Assembly: GCA_002371075.1 (NCBI GenBank)
Contig: DFFS01000051.1
Span: forward strand, 31,881 to 52,234
From: Christensenella sp. UBA3770
Lineage (GTDB): Bacteria; Bacillota; Clostridia; Christensenellales; CAG-1252
DNA: 20,354 nucleotides
Reading direction: 5' to 3'
Of the stretch, positions 1 to 8,068 are shown piece after piece. Positions within the stretch are counted from its first letter, which is position 1. Each line of letters starts with the position of its first letter. The translations under genes were made by a program, and so were the position numbers. The notes below the pieces were generated by a model. That model was not told the DNA's origin, did not search any database, and saw nothing but the letters and a program-made list of their open reading frames with translations.

Positions 1-67
1 GACCGAAGTATGGCTAAAGCATAAAATAATTAAGCAGTTACTTGCGCTATACTTCTTCCGTGCACCC

Positions 68-97
68 TTGATTAAAACATAGTGTTTATGTTATAAT
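68..97 (+). promoter_or_regulatory. Sigma-A-type promoter for the Cys-repeat lipoprotein gene
   Basis: TTGATT at 68-73 and a perfect TATAAT at 92-97 are separated by 18 bp, pointing towards the lipoprotein gene at 176. Transcription would begin near 103 and leave a leader of about 70 nt. No gene is visible in bases 1-175. A 7-bp inverted repeat, GAAGTAT (5-11) and ATACTTC (49-55), lies upstream of this promoter and has no assigned role. Confidence 0.6.
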
Positions 98-115
98 ATT
101 TTCCGCAACACAAAC

Positions 116-145
116 AAAACGGGGCGGTTGATTGCGCCGTTTTGC
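116..145 (+). promoter_or_regulatory. Inverted repeat in the 5' leader (possible attenuator or 5' stabiliser)
   Basis: CAAAACGG at 116-123 pairs with CCGTTTTG at 138-145. After a GG bulge, a further CG/CG pair closes the loop. The hairpin would form at the very 5' end of the predicted transcript, upstream of the ribosome binding site. A role as leader hairpin or weak terminator is inference only. Confidence 0.3.
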
Positions 146-175
146 TTTGACGGAATTTTACCAAAGGGGAAAAAG

Positions 176-2917
176 ATGAGACGGAACCGTTTGTTCATTT
201 GCTTGATTATCATCGCGCTCTGTGTTTTTGTTTTCGCAGCATGTACAAAAGCAAAACCGAACACGACAAATAACACCGTCACGATCGACACCGTTAAAGC
301 AGAGGTCAAAAAGGCCTTTGCCGCGGCATCCCTTGCCGATGATTTTGCCGTGGACGAGGAGCAAAACGCAATCACATTTTCCGTAGAGAACGACCAAAGC
401 GAAATTGACCTCTCCGGCGTAAAAGTCTCTTCCGCCACCATAACCGTAGACGGCGCCACAGCGGGGAGATTGTCCCTCGCGGTGGGCGAAAACACTTTTA
501 CCCTCCGCGTGACAAACGGTCTTGTCACCGCGACCTACACGCTGAAGATCACGCGAAAATCCGCGCCTGTCCCCCCTCCGTCGGAGCCCCCCGTCGACCC
601 AAAACCAACACACACGCACACTTACGCAAGCACTTGGAGTAAGGACGAGTTTTATCATTGGCACGCCGCCTCTTGCGAGCATATCAACGAAGTAAAAGAC
701 AAAACGGAACACGACTGGCAGGCGACGACCGTCAACCCCGCAACGGAAGGTGCGGATGGTTTTACTCTTTACGTCTGCTCCGTTTGCTCCGCCACAAAAA
801 AGATCGTTACTCCGCGCCTCAAGCACAACCACACCTACGGGGAGTGGAAGACCTTCCGCGCCGCTTCATGCACGAAAAAGGGAGAGGAGCGCAGTTACTG
901 CTCCGGTTGCGGCAACTATCAGATGCGTGAGACCGCCATTGATCCCGACGCACACGCCCTTGTTCACCACGAAGCGCAAGCCGCCTCTTGCACAGAGATC
1001 GGTTGGGCTGCCTACGACGCCTGCGCCCTTTGCGATTACTCCACCTATGCGGAGATCGCGGCGCTCGGGCACGACTACGCAGCGGGAGTGATCCCCGCCA
1101 CCTGCACCGAAAACGGATACACCGCCCACACCTGTTTGCGCTGCGGCGACACCTACACGGACAGCGAAACGGAAGCGCACGGACACGACTACGCGTTTAA
1201 TTGCTTCGTCTGGACGCAGTTTACCGCACAGGCAAAATTCGTTTGCTCATACGACGAATCTCACTTCTTGACCCACAGCGCCGAAGTTACAAGCGCGGTT
1301 ACGACGGATCCGACCTGCGAAGAAACGGGCATTCGCACCTACACCGCCACTTACGGCGATCACGTCGGCACTAAATATGCGGCGATTGCCGCAACGGGAC
1401 ACACGTCAAGCGATTGGCTGACGACCAAGGAGCCGACCTGCACGGAAAAGGGAAGCCGCCGCAAAATATGCACCGTATGCTTGGCTGAACTTGAAACGGA
1501 AGAGATCCCCGCAAAGGGGCACGACCTTACGGTGCACCCCGCGCAAACCGCCGGCTGTACGGAGATCGGATGGAACGAGTACGAAACCTGCTCTCGCTGC
1601 AGCCACACGACTTACGCGGAGATCGCAGCGCTCGGACACGACTACGCCGACGTAGTTACCCCCTCCACCTGCACCGAAAAAGGCTTTACCACTCACACTT
1701 GCTCACGCTGCGGCGACACCTACACGGACGGCGAGACCGCCTCGCTCGGACACGATCTGATCCATCACGATCAGCAAGCTCCCACCTGTACCGAAATCGG
1801 TTGGGCGGCGTATGACGCGTGCTCCCGCTGCAGCTACTCCACGTACGAAGCAATCGATGCCCTCGGGCACGATTACGCGCCCTTTATCGTCGATTCCACC
1901 TGTACCGAAAAGGGCTATACCGCGCACGTTTGTTCTCGCTGCGACGGCAGTTATCGCGACACGTACACCGACGCCCTCGGACACAACTACAACGTCATCG
2001 TGAAGGAACCCACCTGCACGGAGGACGGATACTCCACCTACGCTTGCACCCGTTGCGACTATTATTACATCACAAACGAAACCGGCGCGCTTGGGCACAA
2101 CTACGATGCCGTCATCACCAAACCGACGTGCACCGAAGGCGGATACACCACCCACACCTGCTCGCATTGCGGCGACAACTATGCGGATGCGCAAACAAGC
2201 CCCCTCGGGCACGATTTGGAGAGCCACCCCGCAAAAACACCCACCTGCACGGAGATCGGCTATGACGCCTACGACACGTGCTCCCGCTGCGACTACACGA
2301 CCTATCATGAGCTGGCTGCGCTCGGGCACACCGAAGCGACCGACGACGCCGTTTCTCCGACCTGTACGGAAAGCGGATTAACAGAAGGAAAACATTGTTC
2401 CGTTTGCGGCGTAACGCTGCTTGCGCAAGAAGTGCTGCCCGCAAAGGGGCATTCCTACGGCGCTTTTGCCACGATCACCGAGCCCACCTGCACGGAGGAT
2501 GGAGAGGAACAAAAGACCTGCTCCGTCTGCGGCGACGTCTTTCGACAAACGATCCCCGCGCTCGGGCACGCATACGATTCTCTGATCACCGAACCGACCT
2601 GCAGCGAAAAAGGATATACAAAGTATATCTGCTCACGCTGCGGCGACACGCACATCCACGAGGAGACCGCGCCGCTCGGACACGATTATCACGAGGTCGT
2701 CACCCCACCCACCTGTACGGACGTGGGATATTCGACGTACACCTGCACTCGTTGCGGCGACAACTACGTTGACAAAATCACCGCGCCGGTTGAGCACGAC
2801 TGGCACTGGGTCGTCGACACCCCCGCCACGGAACAAACCGCAGGCGTCAAACACGAGGAATGCTCGGTCTGTCACGAAACAAGAAACCTAAACACGCCGA
2901 TAGACCCACTCTCGTGA
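176..2917 (+). CDS. Large Cys-rich repeat surface lipoprotein
   Basis: A 913-aa secreted lipoprotein. I chose the ATG at 176 because it follows a GGGGA ribosome binding site and begins a classical lipoprotein signal: MRRNR, a hydrophobic core, and lipobox FAAC with Cys23. A TTG 48 bases upstream in the same frame would put 16 polar residues before the signal. Residues about 60-128 resemble a cadherin-like beta-sandwich domain of the PF12733 type (LxVGENTFTLRVTNG...TYTLKITRK). A Pro-rich linker follows (about 129-144). The rest, to about residue 905, is an array of roughly 16 repeats of 38-40 residues with the pattern C-T-E-x-G, then CxxC, then LGHD. I recognise this repeat style from secreted proteins of gut Firmicutes but cannot name a function. 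No enzyme motif or LPXTG anchor is visible. Adhesion, metal binding or a surface stalk are possibilities by inference only. Confidence 0.85.
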   Translation: MRRNRLFICLIIIALCVFVFAACTKAKPNTTNNTVTIDTVKAEVKKAFAAASLADDFAVDEEQNAITFSVENDQSEIDLSGVKVSSATITVDGATAGRLSLAVGENTFTLRVTNGLVTATYTLKITRKSAPVPPPSEPPVDPKPTHTHTYASTWSKDEFYHWHAASCEHINEVKDKTEHDWQATTVNPATEGADGFTLYVCSVCSATKKIVTPRLKHNHTYGEWKTFRAASCTKKGEERSYCSGCGNYQMRETAIDPDAHALVHHEAQAASCTEIGWAAYDACALCDYSTYAEIAALGHDYAAGVIPATCTENGYTAHTCLRCGDTYTDSETEAHGHDYAFNCFVWTQFTAQAKFVCSYDESHFLTHSAEVTSAVTTDPTCEETGIRTYTATYGDHVGTKYAAIAATGHTSSDWLTTKEPTCTEKGSRRKICTVCLAELETEEIPAKGHDLTVHPAQTAGCTEIGWNEYETCSRCSHTTYAEIAALGHDYADVVTPSTCTEKGFTTHTCSRCGDTYTDGETASLGHDLIHHDQQAPTCTEIGWAAYDACSRCSYSTYEAIDALGHDYAPFIVDSTCTEKGYTAHVCSRCDGSYRDTYTDALGHNYNVIVKEPTCTEDGYSTYACTRCDYYYITNETGALGHNYDAVITKPTCTEGGYTTHTCSHCGDNYADAQTSPLGHDLESHPAKTPTCTEIGYDAYDTCSRCDYTTYHELAALGHTEATDDAVSPTCTESGLTEGKHCSVCGVTLLAQEVLPAKGHSYGAFATITEPTCTEDGEEQKTCSVCGDVFRQTIPALGHAYDSLITEPTCSEKGYTKYICSRCGDTHIHEETAPLGHDYHEVVTPPTCTDVGYSTYTCTRCGDNYVDKITAPVEHDWHWVVDTPATEQTAGVKHEECSVCHETRNLNTPIDPLS
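865..2800 (+). repeat. Coding tandem array of about 16 C/CxxC/GH modules
   Basis: Each module carries one Cys in a PTCTE-x-G context, a CxxC about 10-11 residues later, and LGHD/N-Y/L about 14 residues after that. Two subtypes are visible. Type A reads CTEIGW, then CSRC, then TTYAEIAALGHD. Type B reads CTEKGYTTHTC, then RCGDTYTD. A and B alternate in places; one A-B pair repeats at exactly 231 bp (1560 to 1791). One module near 1315-1400 has lost its CxxC (TYTATYGD), and the spacer at 1200-1300 is divergent. DNA-level similarity between copies is high, so expansion by recombination is likely. Confidence 0.85.
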
Positions 2918-2936
2918 CCGACAACAAAACCGAAAC

Positions 2937-2965
2937 AAAAAAAGCGCCCGCAAAGGCGCTTTTTT
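2937..2965. terminator. Bidirectional intrinsic terminator between convergent lipoprotein genes
   Basis: GCGCC (2944-2948) pairs with GGCGC (2955-2959) around the loop cgcaaa. An A-run lies on the left and a T6 run on the right. It sits 20 bases after the plus-strand stop and 19 bases beyond the minus-strand stop, so it can serve both genes. Confidence 0.85.
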
Positions 2966-2983
2966 ATTTGACTTGATAGAAGG

Positions 2984-5900
2984 TCAGACGGACAGCGGGG
3001 TGTAAAGGGTTGTGGAACTCTTGATCACGTACACGCCGTTCTCGTCAAAGACGATCGGGGTGCGGCACGTTACGTCGGTAAAGTACGTCTTTGAAGGCGC
3101 GCCCGCGGAAGCGCCTTCTTCGCCGAACATCATATCCTCGTCGAAATAGGTTTCAAAATTCAAAATCGTCTTGCCCTGCCATGCGATATAGTTGCGATAG
3201 GTCTTGTAGCTCTTGGTATCGGTCAACGTGATCGTGCCCTCCGCCTCGTTGACGCCGCCGTCGTTTTTGCCAAAGACCTCGCCGTAGCTTGTGACGTATT
3301 GCGGCTGATCGGTGACGACCTGCCCAAGCTCCTTTCCGCCCGCAACCACGGTATAAACGCGATACTCCCGGCTTGTACCGTAGCCGGTGATCGTGGTCTC
3401 CTCCGTAAAAGCGATCCTATCTCCATAGGAGATACGCGCGCCGCCGTTTCCTTCGCCGAGGTAGAACGTTGAGGCACGGTCATAGGCGGTGGTGTACAGA
3501 TCAAAATCGATGACGACGTTGTTGATCACGGAATAGATGAGCCCCTTGCGATAAAAGCCCTCGCGATGCTCCATGAGAACGCCGTTCAGATAATAATCGG
3601 TCTTAACGGCAACGTAGTCCTGTGTCATATCCCGATAGAGGGTGATGCCGTCCTCCGTCATCGTAAAGTTGTAGTCAAGGTCGACGAGATCGGTGCAATC
3701 CTTGTCCCAATAGACGACGTAAGTAAAGGAATGACCGTAATAGGTGGTTTCCCCGAGGATCGTTTGTGCGATCGTGGGGTTCTCCGAAACAACGCCGTTT
3801 ACCACGTCGTAGATCGTGATGTCGTACAGCTGCGGCTCACTCTGCCCCTTGGGCTCTGCCCAAACATATAGCGTCAGCCCCTCGCTTGCCTTAACTTCGT
3901 CCTCAATGGGGCGCTCGCACGAGGGATCAAGATACGCCCTTTGCCCCGGCTCGATCAGCAAGCCGCCAAGATCGACGACCTGCCCGCTGAAAAGAGTAAG
4001 GGGATCACTCCTTAATACTTTTTTCCCTTCGTCAAGATAGCAAACCATTACGAAAACCATCTGCGGCTGATCTTCGCCGCCGCCGATCTCCCCACCGGTG
4101 TTTCCGTCGCCGCCTTCGCCGATGGCTCCGCCGCCGTTATCGGGGCCGTCCACGATGCCGCTCACGGTGCCCACTTCATAGAGAAGGACGTAGATGTAGA
4201 CGTGCGCGTCGCTCTCCGCGCCCGAAGACGAGATCAAAACAAGGACCTCCTTGCCGTCTTGTACCGACACGTTTACCGTGTTGTTGTAGGTGTTGGTCCA
4301 GCCGTTCCGAATATACTTGCCGCCGTACTCGTTTGCCTTATCCGCGGCATACTTCTCCGCCGCAAGTTCATCCGCCGAAGTGTAAGCGAGCGTGATGTCG
4401 TAAAAGATGCTGCCCACTTGGACGTTTGACATCGCTTTTACGTTGAGTTTGTCCGCAAAATCCCTTTCGATCGCCTCGGAGATCTGATAAATGTCGTTGA
4501 CCGCCTGCGTTTGTACGCTGCCGACGTCCGCACTCTCAAAATCAATGCCGTACTCAATGGTGATCGTCTTCTTGCTCTCGTTTGCTCCTTTTGTGATAAA
4601 AACGGCATTGTGATCGGGGCTCACGGATACGAGGATCACGCCGTCCTCGACGTTCTTATAATAAGTGTTCCCTTGGGAGGTGAATCCCGCCCCCTCCAGC
4701 GCCTCGCCGAAATGTCTGTAGTCATCCTGCCCGACGTTTTGAACAGAGATCAAAATGCCCTCGTCGGTGACCTCCGCCGCAAAGGATGCGGAAGTCGTTT
4801 CAAAGAAAGGAATACCCTCCGGCAAAAGGGACGCCACCACGCCCGCCCACGAGCCCGAGCCGTTTTGGGAGCCGTTGCCGCCGTGGCCGCCATCGTCCTC
4901 ATCTTTACAGACGAGGTCGTAGATGATGTCGCCGCCGTACACTTGACAGATCTTTTTATAATAGGTGTCGATCAGGGTGTTTTTGGTGCCGCTCTTTGAA
5001 AGAAATTCACCGCTCTTGATCATCGTGGAATTCATTCCCATTCCGTTTACAAAGGCCGTTGCGAGCGTACGGTTTTTGCTTTCGTTCATTTGGGTGACCT
5101 TGTACAGTTCGCCGTCTTTGAGCCACTTGGCGGTATCGGCGCTGTATACTACGCCCTCCTCGATGTAGTTCTCAAAGGACGCGTACTTGCCGCCCAGCGT
5201 GATCTCGCGGTCTACGTCCATCCCAAACTTGCGCCATTCTGTGATCGCGCCCTTTTTGACGTCAACGTAGTCATACTCGTACCCCTGCGGGCGATGGAGA
5301 TAGACAAGATCCGCCTCCTTGTTGTCGGTGAGCATCGTAAGGGTATAGGTCGGTTCGCTGCTGTTGAAATCGTAATCGAGGTCAAAACTGACGTACCACG
5401 AGGTTTTGTAATGGTTGCTTCCCTGCGTAAGACCGATGTTAAACGCCACTTCGGCAAAGATCAGGTCGTTTTCCTTAAGCTCGATGGACATCGCAAATCC
5501 AAAGACGTAGTCGTACCGATAAGAAGCAACGTCCGCGCGCGTTGCATCCACAGCATAGCCGGTTTCCATGTCAAAATACATTTGCCCCGTGATGTCGTAA
5601 TAGTATTTTGTGCCGAGAGCATAGTCGTCGCCCATCTCTTCAAAGATGGCTTTAAGGTACCTAAACTGCATCATCGGCGGCTGGTTGTAGTCAAGATCGG
5701 CGGTGGTATCCGCTTGCTTGTCGTCCGAAGTATACACCCCTCTGATCGCACCGAGCGCGTCGGTCGTCGACATCGTATCAAACCAAAGTCGAAGCTCCTT
5801 TTCCACGCCGATGGACGCGCTTTTTTGCCCCGAAAGGTACATCTTCTTTTCCGCGCCTACGGAAGCATAAAGCGAGCCGCTCTTGTTCATGGAGCGTTCC

Positions 5901-6043
5901 ACGCCGTCGAGCGCTTGCGCCACCTTGCTGAGGTTTTTGTCGCCGGACGCGCCGTCCGTTCCGTTTTTGTTACAGGCGGCAATGCCCAAACAAACGCTTA
6001 AAACAAGCGCCAACGCCAATACGATCGAAAGAATCTTTTTCAT
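2984..6043 (-). CDS. Giant lipoprotein of unknown function (1019 aa)
   Basis: Begins MKKIL, a long hydrophobic core and lipobox IAAC (Cys24), so it should be exported and lipid-anchored. A GGGGG-containing ribosome binding site lies about 8 bases before the ATG. Residues about 40-380 form one region rich in aromatic and acidic residues. A Gly/Asn/Ser linker at about 382-400 separates a second region (about 401-630). A second Gly-rich linker (about 633-659) precedes a C-terminal part (about 660-1019) that reads as beta-rich, with YDITIYD and ITLYRDM phrases vaguely like bacterial InlB-type repeats. No catalytic motif is recognisable. The linkers imply three independently folded surface domains. 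It converges on the Cys-repeat lipoprotein gene and shares its terminator, but nothing shows they work together. A long antisense frame inside it is a shadow. Confidence 0.85.
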   Translation of the reverse strand: MKKILSIVLALALVLSVCLGIAACNKNGTDGASGDKNLSKVAQALDGVERSMNKSGSLYASVGAEKKMYLSGQKSASIGVEKELRLWFDTMSTTDALGAIRGVYTSDDKQADTTADLDYNQPPMMQFRYLKAIFEEMGDDYALGTKYYYDITGQMYFDMETGYAVDATRADVASYRYDYVFGFAMSIELKENDLIFAEVAFNIGLTQGSNHYKTSWYVSFDLDYDFNSSEPTYTLTMLTDNKEADLVYLHRPQGYEYDYVDVKKGAITEWRKFGMDVDREITLGGKYASFENYIEEGVVYSADTAKWLKDGELYKVTQMNESKNRTLATAFVNGMGMNSTMIKSGEFLSKSGTKNTLIDTYYKKICQVYGGDIIYDLVCKDEDDGGHGGNGSQNGSGSWAGVVASLLPEGIPFFETTSASFAAEVTDEGILISVQNVGQDDYRHFGEALEGAGFTSQGNTYYKNVEDGVILVSVSPDHNAVFITKGANESKKTITIEYGIDFESADVGSVQTQAVNDIYQISEAIERDFADKLNVKAMSNVQVGSIFYDITLAYTSADELAAEKYAADKANEYGGKYIRNGWTNTYNNTVNVSVQDGKEVLVLISSSGAESDAHVYIYVLLYEVGTVSGIVDGPDNGGGAIGEGGDGNTGGEIGGGEDQPQMVFVMVCYLDEGKKVLRSDPLTLFSGQVVDLGGLLIEPGQRAYLDPSCERPIEDEVKASEGLTLYVWAEPKGQSEPQLYDITIYDVVNGVVSENPTIAQTILGETTYYGHSFTYVVYWDKDCTDLVDLDYNFTMTEDGITLYRDMTQDYVAVKTDYYLNGVLMEHREGFYRKGLIYSVINNVVIDFDLYTTAYDRASTFYLGEGNGGARISYGDRIAFTEETTITGYGTSREYRVYTVVAGGKELGQVVTDQPQYVTSYGEVFGKNDGGVNEAEGTITLTDTKSYKTYRNYIAWQGKTILNFETYFDEDMMFGEEGASAGAPSKTYFTDVTCRTPIVFDENGVYVIKSSTTLYTPLSV

Positions 6044-6090
6044 ATACGAAACCCCCGAAAAGTTGTTCTCAGGTCACAAATGATACTTTA

Positions 6091-6119
6091 ATTATAACAC
6101 GTTCTTGACATTCGTCAAG
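6091..6119 (-). promoter_or_regulatory. Promoter with overlapping palindrome for the 1019-aa lipoprotein
   Basis: On the minus strand TTGACG (6118-6113) and TATAAT (6096-6091) are 16 bp apart, reading towards the gene start at 6043. A perfect palindrome, CTTGAC-attc-GTCAAG (6104-6119 on the plus strand), covers the -35 box and part of the spacer, which is where a repressor operator would be expected. Confidence 0.6.
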
Positions 6120-6545
6120 CATTCTGAAAAAGCGCACGTCAGACAAAAGGTCCGCCATTGATGCAAAAAGCCGCTTCGCGTGTTGGCACTTTTCTTTTGA
6201 AGAAAAGTACCCCAAAGAAGGCGGGGGTTGCGATCGCTTGAAGCATAGCTTCTCATTCACCCCAAAAAACTTGTGTTTTTTAGGGACCCCGATTTGCGCT
6301 TTGGCTAAAAACACCGCACTGTGGTGTTTTCTTAACGCGTCGCGCCCCCAAGCCCCTAAACGCTTTTTAAAAGGAAGTCGCTTCGCGAGAAATAAAAAAA
6401 CATCAAGAAAAGTGCATCGTGACAATAACTGCTAAGAAAAGTGCAGCGAGGAGCTTGGCTCCGCGGGTCGAAAGCCATGAGAGGGAAATGTGAGGCGCGT
6501 TCTTTAAGGATAGCAGAAAAGCTGTTTTTTCTTGCGTTTTTAATT
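6120..6545. other. Non-coding, hairpin-rich intergenic stretch
   Basis: No convincing gene. The visible structures are: a 9-bp stem ACTTTTCTT/AAGAAAAGT (6188-6208); GAAGC-ata-GCTTC (6240-6252), followed by TCATTCA, similar to a type II unit; a GGGG/CCCC-clamped hairpin (6260-6285); AAAACACC/GGTGTTTT (6308-6330); and GGAGC-ttg-GCTCC (6450-6462). AAGAAAAGTGCA occurs twice (6405 and 6434), and its first 11 bases are inverted at 6186-6196, which could be the ends of a small non-autonomous element. Frames through this region encode only repeat-derived, low-quality peptides. Confidence 0.5.
6260..6290 (-). repeat. Type III clamped hairpin
   Basis: AAAAAAC (6264-6270) pairs with GTTTTTT (6275-6281), flanked by CCCC (6260-6263) and, after an A, GGG (6283-6285), then ACCCC. 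Read on the minus strand it is GGGGTCCC-t, an A/T-rich stem, then GGGGT. This matches the layout of the hairpins at 12981-13009 and 13273-13301. Confidence 0.5.
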
Positions 6546-6552
6546 TATCCAC

Positions 6553-6641
6553 AACTTCTCGCGCAGCGAGAAACTTCACTGCGAACGAAGTGGGCAACTT
6601 CACTGACGAGGTCAACTTCACTTCGGCGCAGCCGAAACTTC
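6553..6641. repeat. Type I hairpin array with AACTTC linkers
   Basis: Five AACTTC linkers start at 6553, 6572, 6596, 6614 and 6636. Between them lie different self-complementary inserts: TTCTCGC-gca-GCGAGAA; CACT...AGTG; TGAC-gag-GTCA; TTCGGC-gca-GCCGAA. The array ends 31 bases beyond the stop codon of the phosphorylase gene, so it falls in that gene's 3' untranslated region. It shares stems with the array at 10643-10748. Unit spacing (18-24 bp) and the varying stems exclude a CRISPR array. Confidence 0.7.
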
Positions 6642-6672
6642 ATCCAAAGCCATGCGCTTTTTAAAAGTGTGC

Positions 6673-7932
6673 TCAGACAATGACGCGGTAGATCAAAGGG
6701 TTTGGCTTGACGGCGTCTTTGACGATGCGGAAACATCCTTTCAGCGCCGCCACCGTTTGCGGCGACGACTTTCCGTAAAGCAAGGAAAGGGGCTCTCCGC
6801 GTTTTACAAAGTCGCCCACCTTGACGGGGACGATCATACCCATGCCGCCCTTCTCTTCAAACGCGCGCGCAACGAGCCCGAGTTTCACCAAATCGATGCT
6901 TGCGACGTAGCCATCCTCTTCCGCCGTCAACGCGCCCGTTTGTTGCTTGAGAACGTTCTCCCTCGTTTCTTCCGCAAACAGGTCAAGGGAGCCGCCCTGT
7001 GCCGCCACGATCTGCTTGAGTTTGTTTAGCGCCGCGCCGCTTTCGAGCGCTTGCTCCGCCTGCATAGCGCCCGCCTCTTCCGAAAGACCCTTTGCAAGAG
7101 AGACGAGCTTGCCCGCGATAAACAGCGCCAAGGATCTTAACCTGCCGCCCTTTCCGCGCAGCACCTCGATAGCGTCAATGACTTCCATCACGCCACCCAC
7201 GCCCTCGCCGAGCGGAGAATTCATGTCGCTGATGACCGCCGCGGCTTTTTTGCCCGCGCTTTTTAATATGCGCACCATCAGACGAGCAAGTTCTTCGCCC
7301 TCTTCGACGGTTTCCATAAAGGCGCCCGCGCCCGTTTTGACGTCAAGCACAAGCACCTCCGCGCCGCTCGCAAGTTTTTTTGAAACGACGGAGGAGGCGA
7401 TCAGCGGCAGACTTTTGACCGTGTCGGTTTCGTCGCGCAGTTTATATAGGGCTTTATCTGCGGGAACAAGTTCCTTGGACTGCGCGATGACCGCCGCGCC
7501 CACGTTGTCCACGATGCGCTCCGCTTCCGCAACGGAGATCTCCGTCCTGAGCCCCTTAAAACACTCCAGCTTGTCTATCGTGCCGCCGGTGTGCCCAAGC
7601 TTCCTGCCGCTCATTTTCAAAAAGGGTACGCCGCACGACGCAACGATGGGCGCGATGATGAGCGTGGTGCTATCCGCCACGCCGCCTGTGGAATGCTTGT
7701 CCGCATAGGGGAATTCACGCGGCTTGAAACAAAGCGTTTCGCCGGACGACAGCATTACTTCCGTCAAAAGAACGGCGTCCTCGTCCGACATGCCGAAATC
7801 GCATACGGCGCGAAGAAAAGCCGTCATTTCCGCCTTGGAAAAAACGCCGGAAAGATAGCCGTTTACCGCTTTTTGCAGCCGCTCTTTGCCAAGCGGCATC
7901 TTTTGTTTGACCCTTTCAATGATCTCGTTCAT
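6673..7932 (-). CDS. deoA: Pyrimidine-nucleoside (thymidine) phosphorylase
   Basis: Cytosolic salvage enzyme that splits thymidine, deoxyuridine or uridine with phosphate into free base and (deoxy)ribose 1-phosphate. The 419-aa protein is slightly short for a family usually near 433 aa. Family signatures are intact: KHSTGG at 79-84 (phosphate site), SGRKLGHTGGTIDKLE at 108-123 (thymidine phosphorylase signature), and the base-binding pattern R166, S181, K185 in LRDETDTVKSLPLIASSVVSKK. An alpha domain (about 1-65), an alpha/beta domain, and a C-terminal PYNP-type domain with GALTAEEDGYV are in the expected order. The start follows GGAGG at a tight 4-base spacing. A weak TTGAAA-18-TAAAAT promoter lies just upstream on the minus strand. 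It stands alone, with no deoB, deoC or cdd beside it. The sequence cannot show whether it prefers thymidine or several pyrimidines. Confidence 0.93.
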   Translation of the reverse strand: MNEIIERVKQKMPLGKERLQKAVNGYLSGVFSKAEMTAFLRAVCDFGMSDEDAVLLTEVMLSSGETLCFKPREFPYADKHSTGGVADSTTLIIAPIVASCGVPFLKMSGRKLGHTGGTIDKLECFKGLRTEISVAEAERIVDNVGAAVIAQSKELVPADKALYKLRDETDTVKSLPLIASSVVSKKLASGAEVLVLDVKTGAGAFMETVEEGEELARLMVRILKSAGKKAAAVISDMNSPLGEGVGGVMEVIDAIEVLRGKGGRLRSLALFIAGKLVSLAKGLSEEAGAMQAEQALESGAALNKLKQIVAAQGGSLDLFAEETRENVLKQQTGALTAEEDGYVASIDLVKLGLVARAFEEKGGMGMIVPVKVGDFVKRGEPLSLLYGKSSPQTVAALKGCFRIVKDAVKPNPLIYRVIV

Positions 7933-7984
7933 ACTGCCTCCGCTATCATTTTATCACCGACGCGAACGGTTTTTCAATAGAATA

Positions 7985-8013
7985 TTGACTTTGCCGCAGG
8001 TAATGTATAAAAT
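7985..8013 (+). promoter_or_regulatory. Promoter for the DUF975-PAP2 operon
   Basis: TTGACT (7985-7990) and TAAAAT (8008-8013) are spaced 17 bp apart. An AAGGAG ribosome binding site at 8055-8060 and the ATG at 8069 follow. Confidence 0.6.
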
Positions 8014-8068
8014 AAAGGCAGAATATATATCATTCGGTCGCATTTGATCGAAAAAAGGAGAACTTCTT

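Noticed and set aside
128..175. TTG start for the Cys-repeat lipoprotein
   Set aside because: It lies within the leader hairpin and would precede the lipoprotein signal; the ATG at 176 has the ribosome binding site.
5090..6001. 303-aa plus-strand frame opposite the giant lipoprotein
   Set aside because: Shadow frame with no ribosome binding site or recognisable motif; the minus-strand lipoprotein has a signal peptide and promoter.
6069..6435. Frames of 118 aa (-) and 65 aa (+) in the deoA-lipoprotein gap
   Set aside because: They run through hairpins and repeat units, overlap each other on opposite strands, the minus one covers the promoter at 6091-6118, and neither has a good ribosome binding site.
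6553..6641. CRISPR array
   Set aside because: The constant parts are only 6-7 bases and the variable parts are self-complementary and of uneven length; no cas genes.
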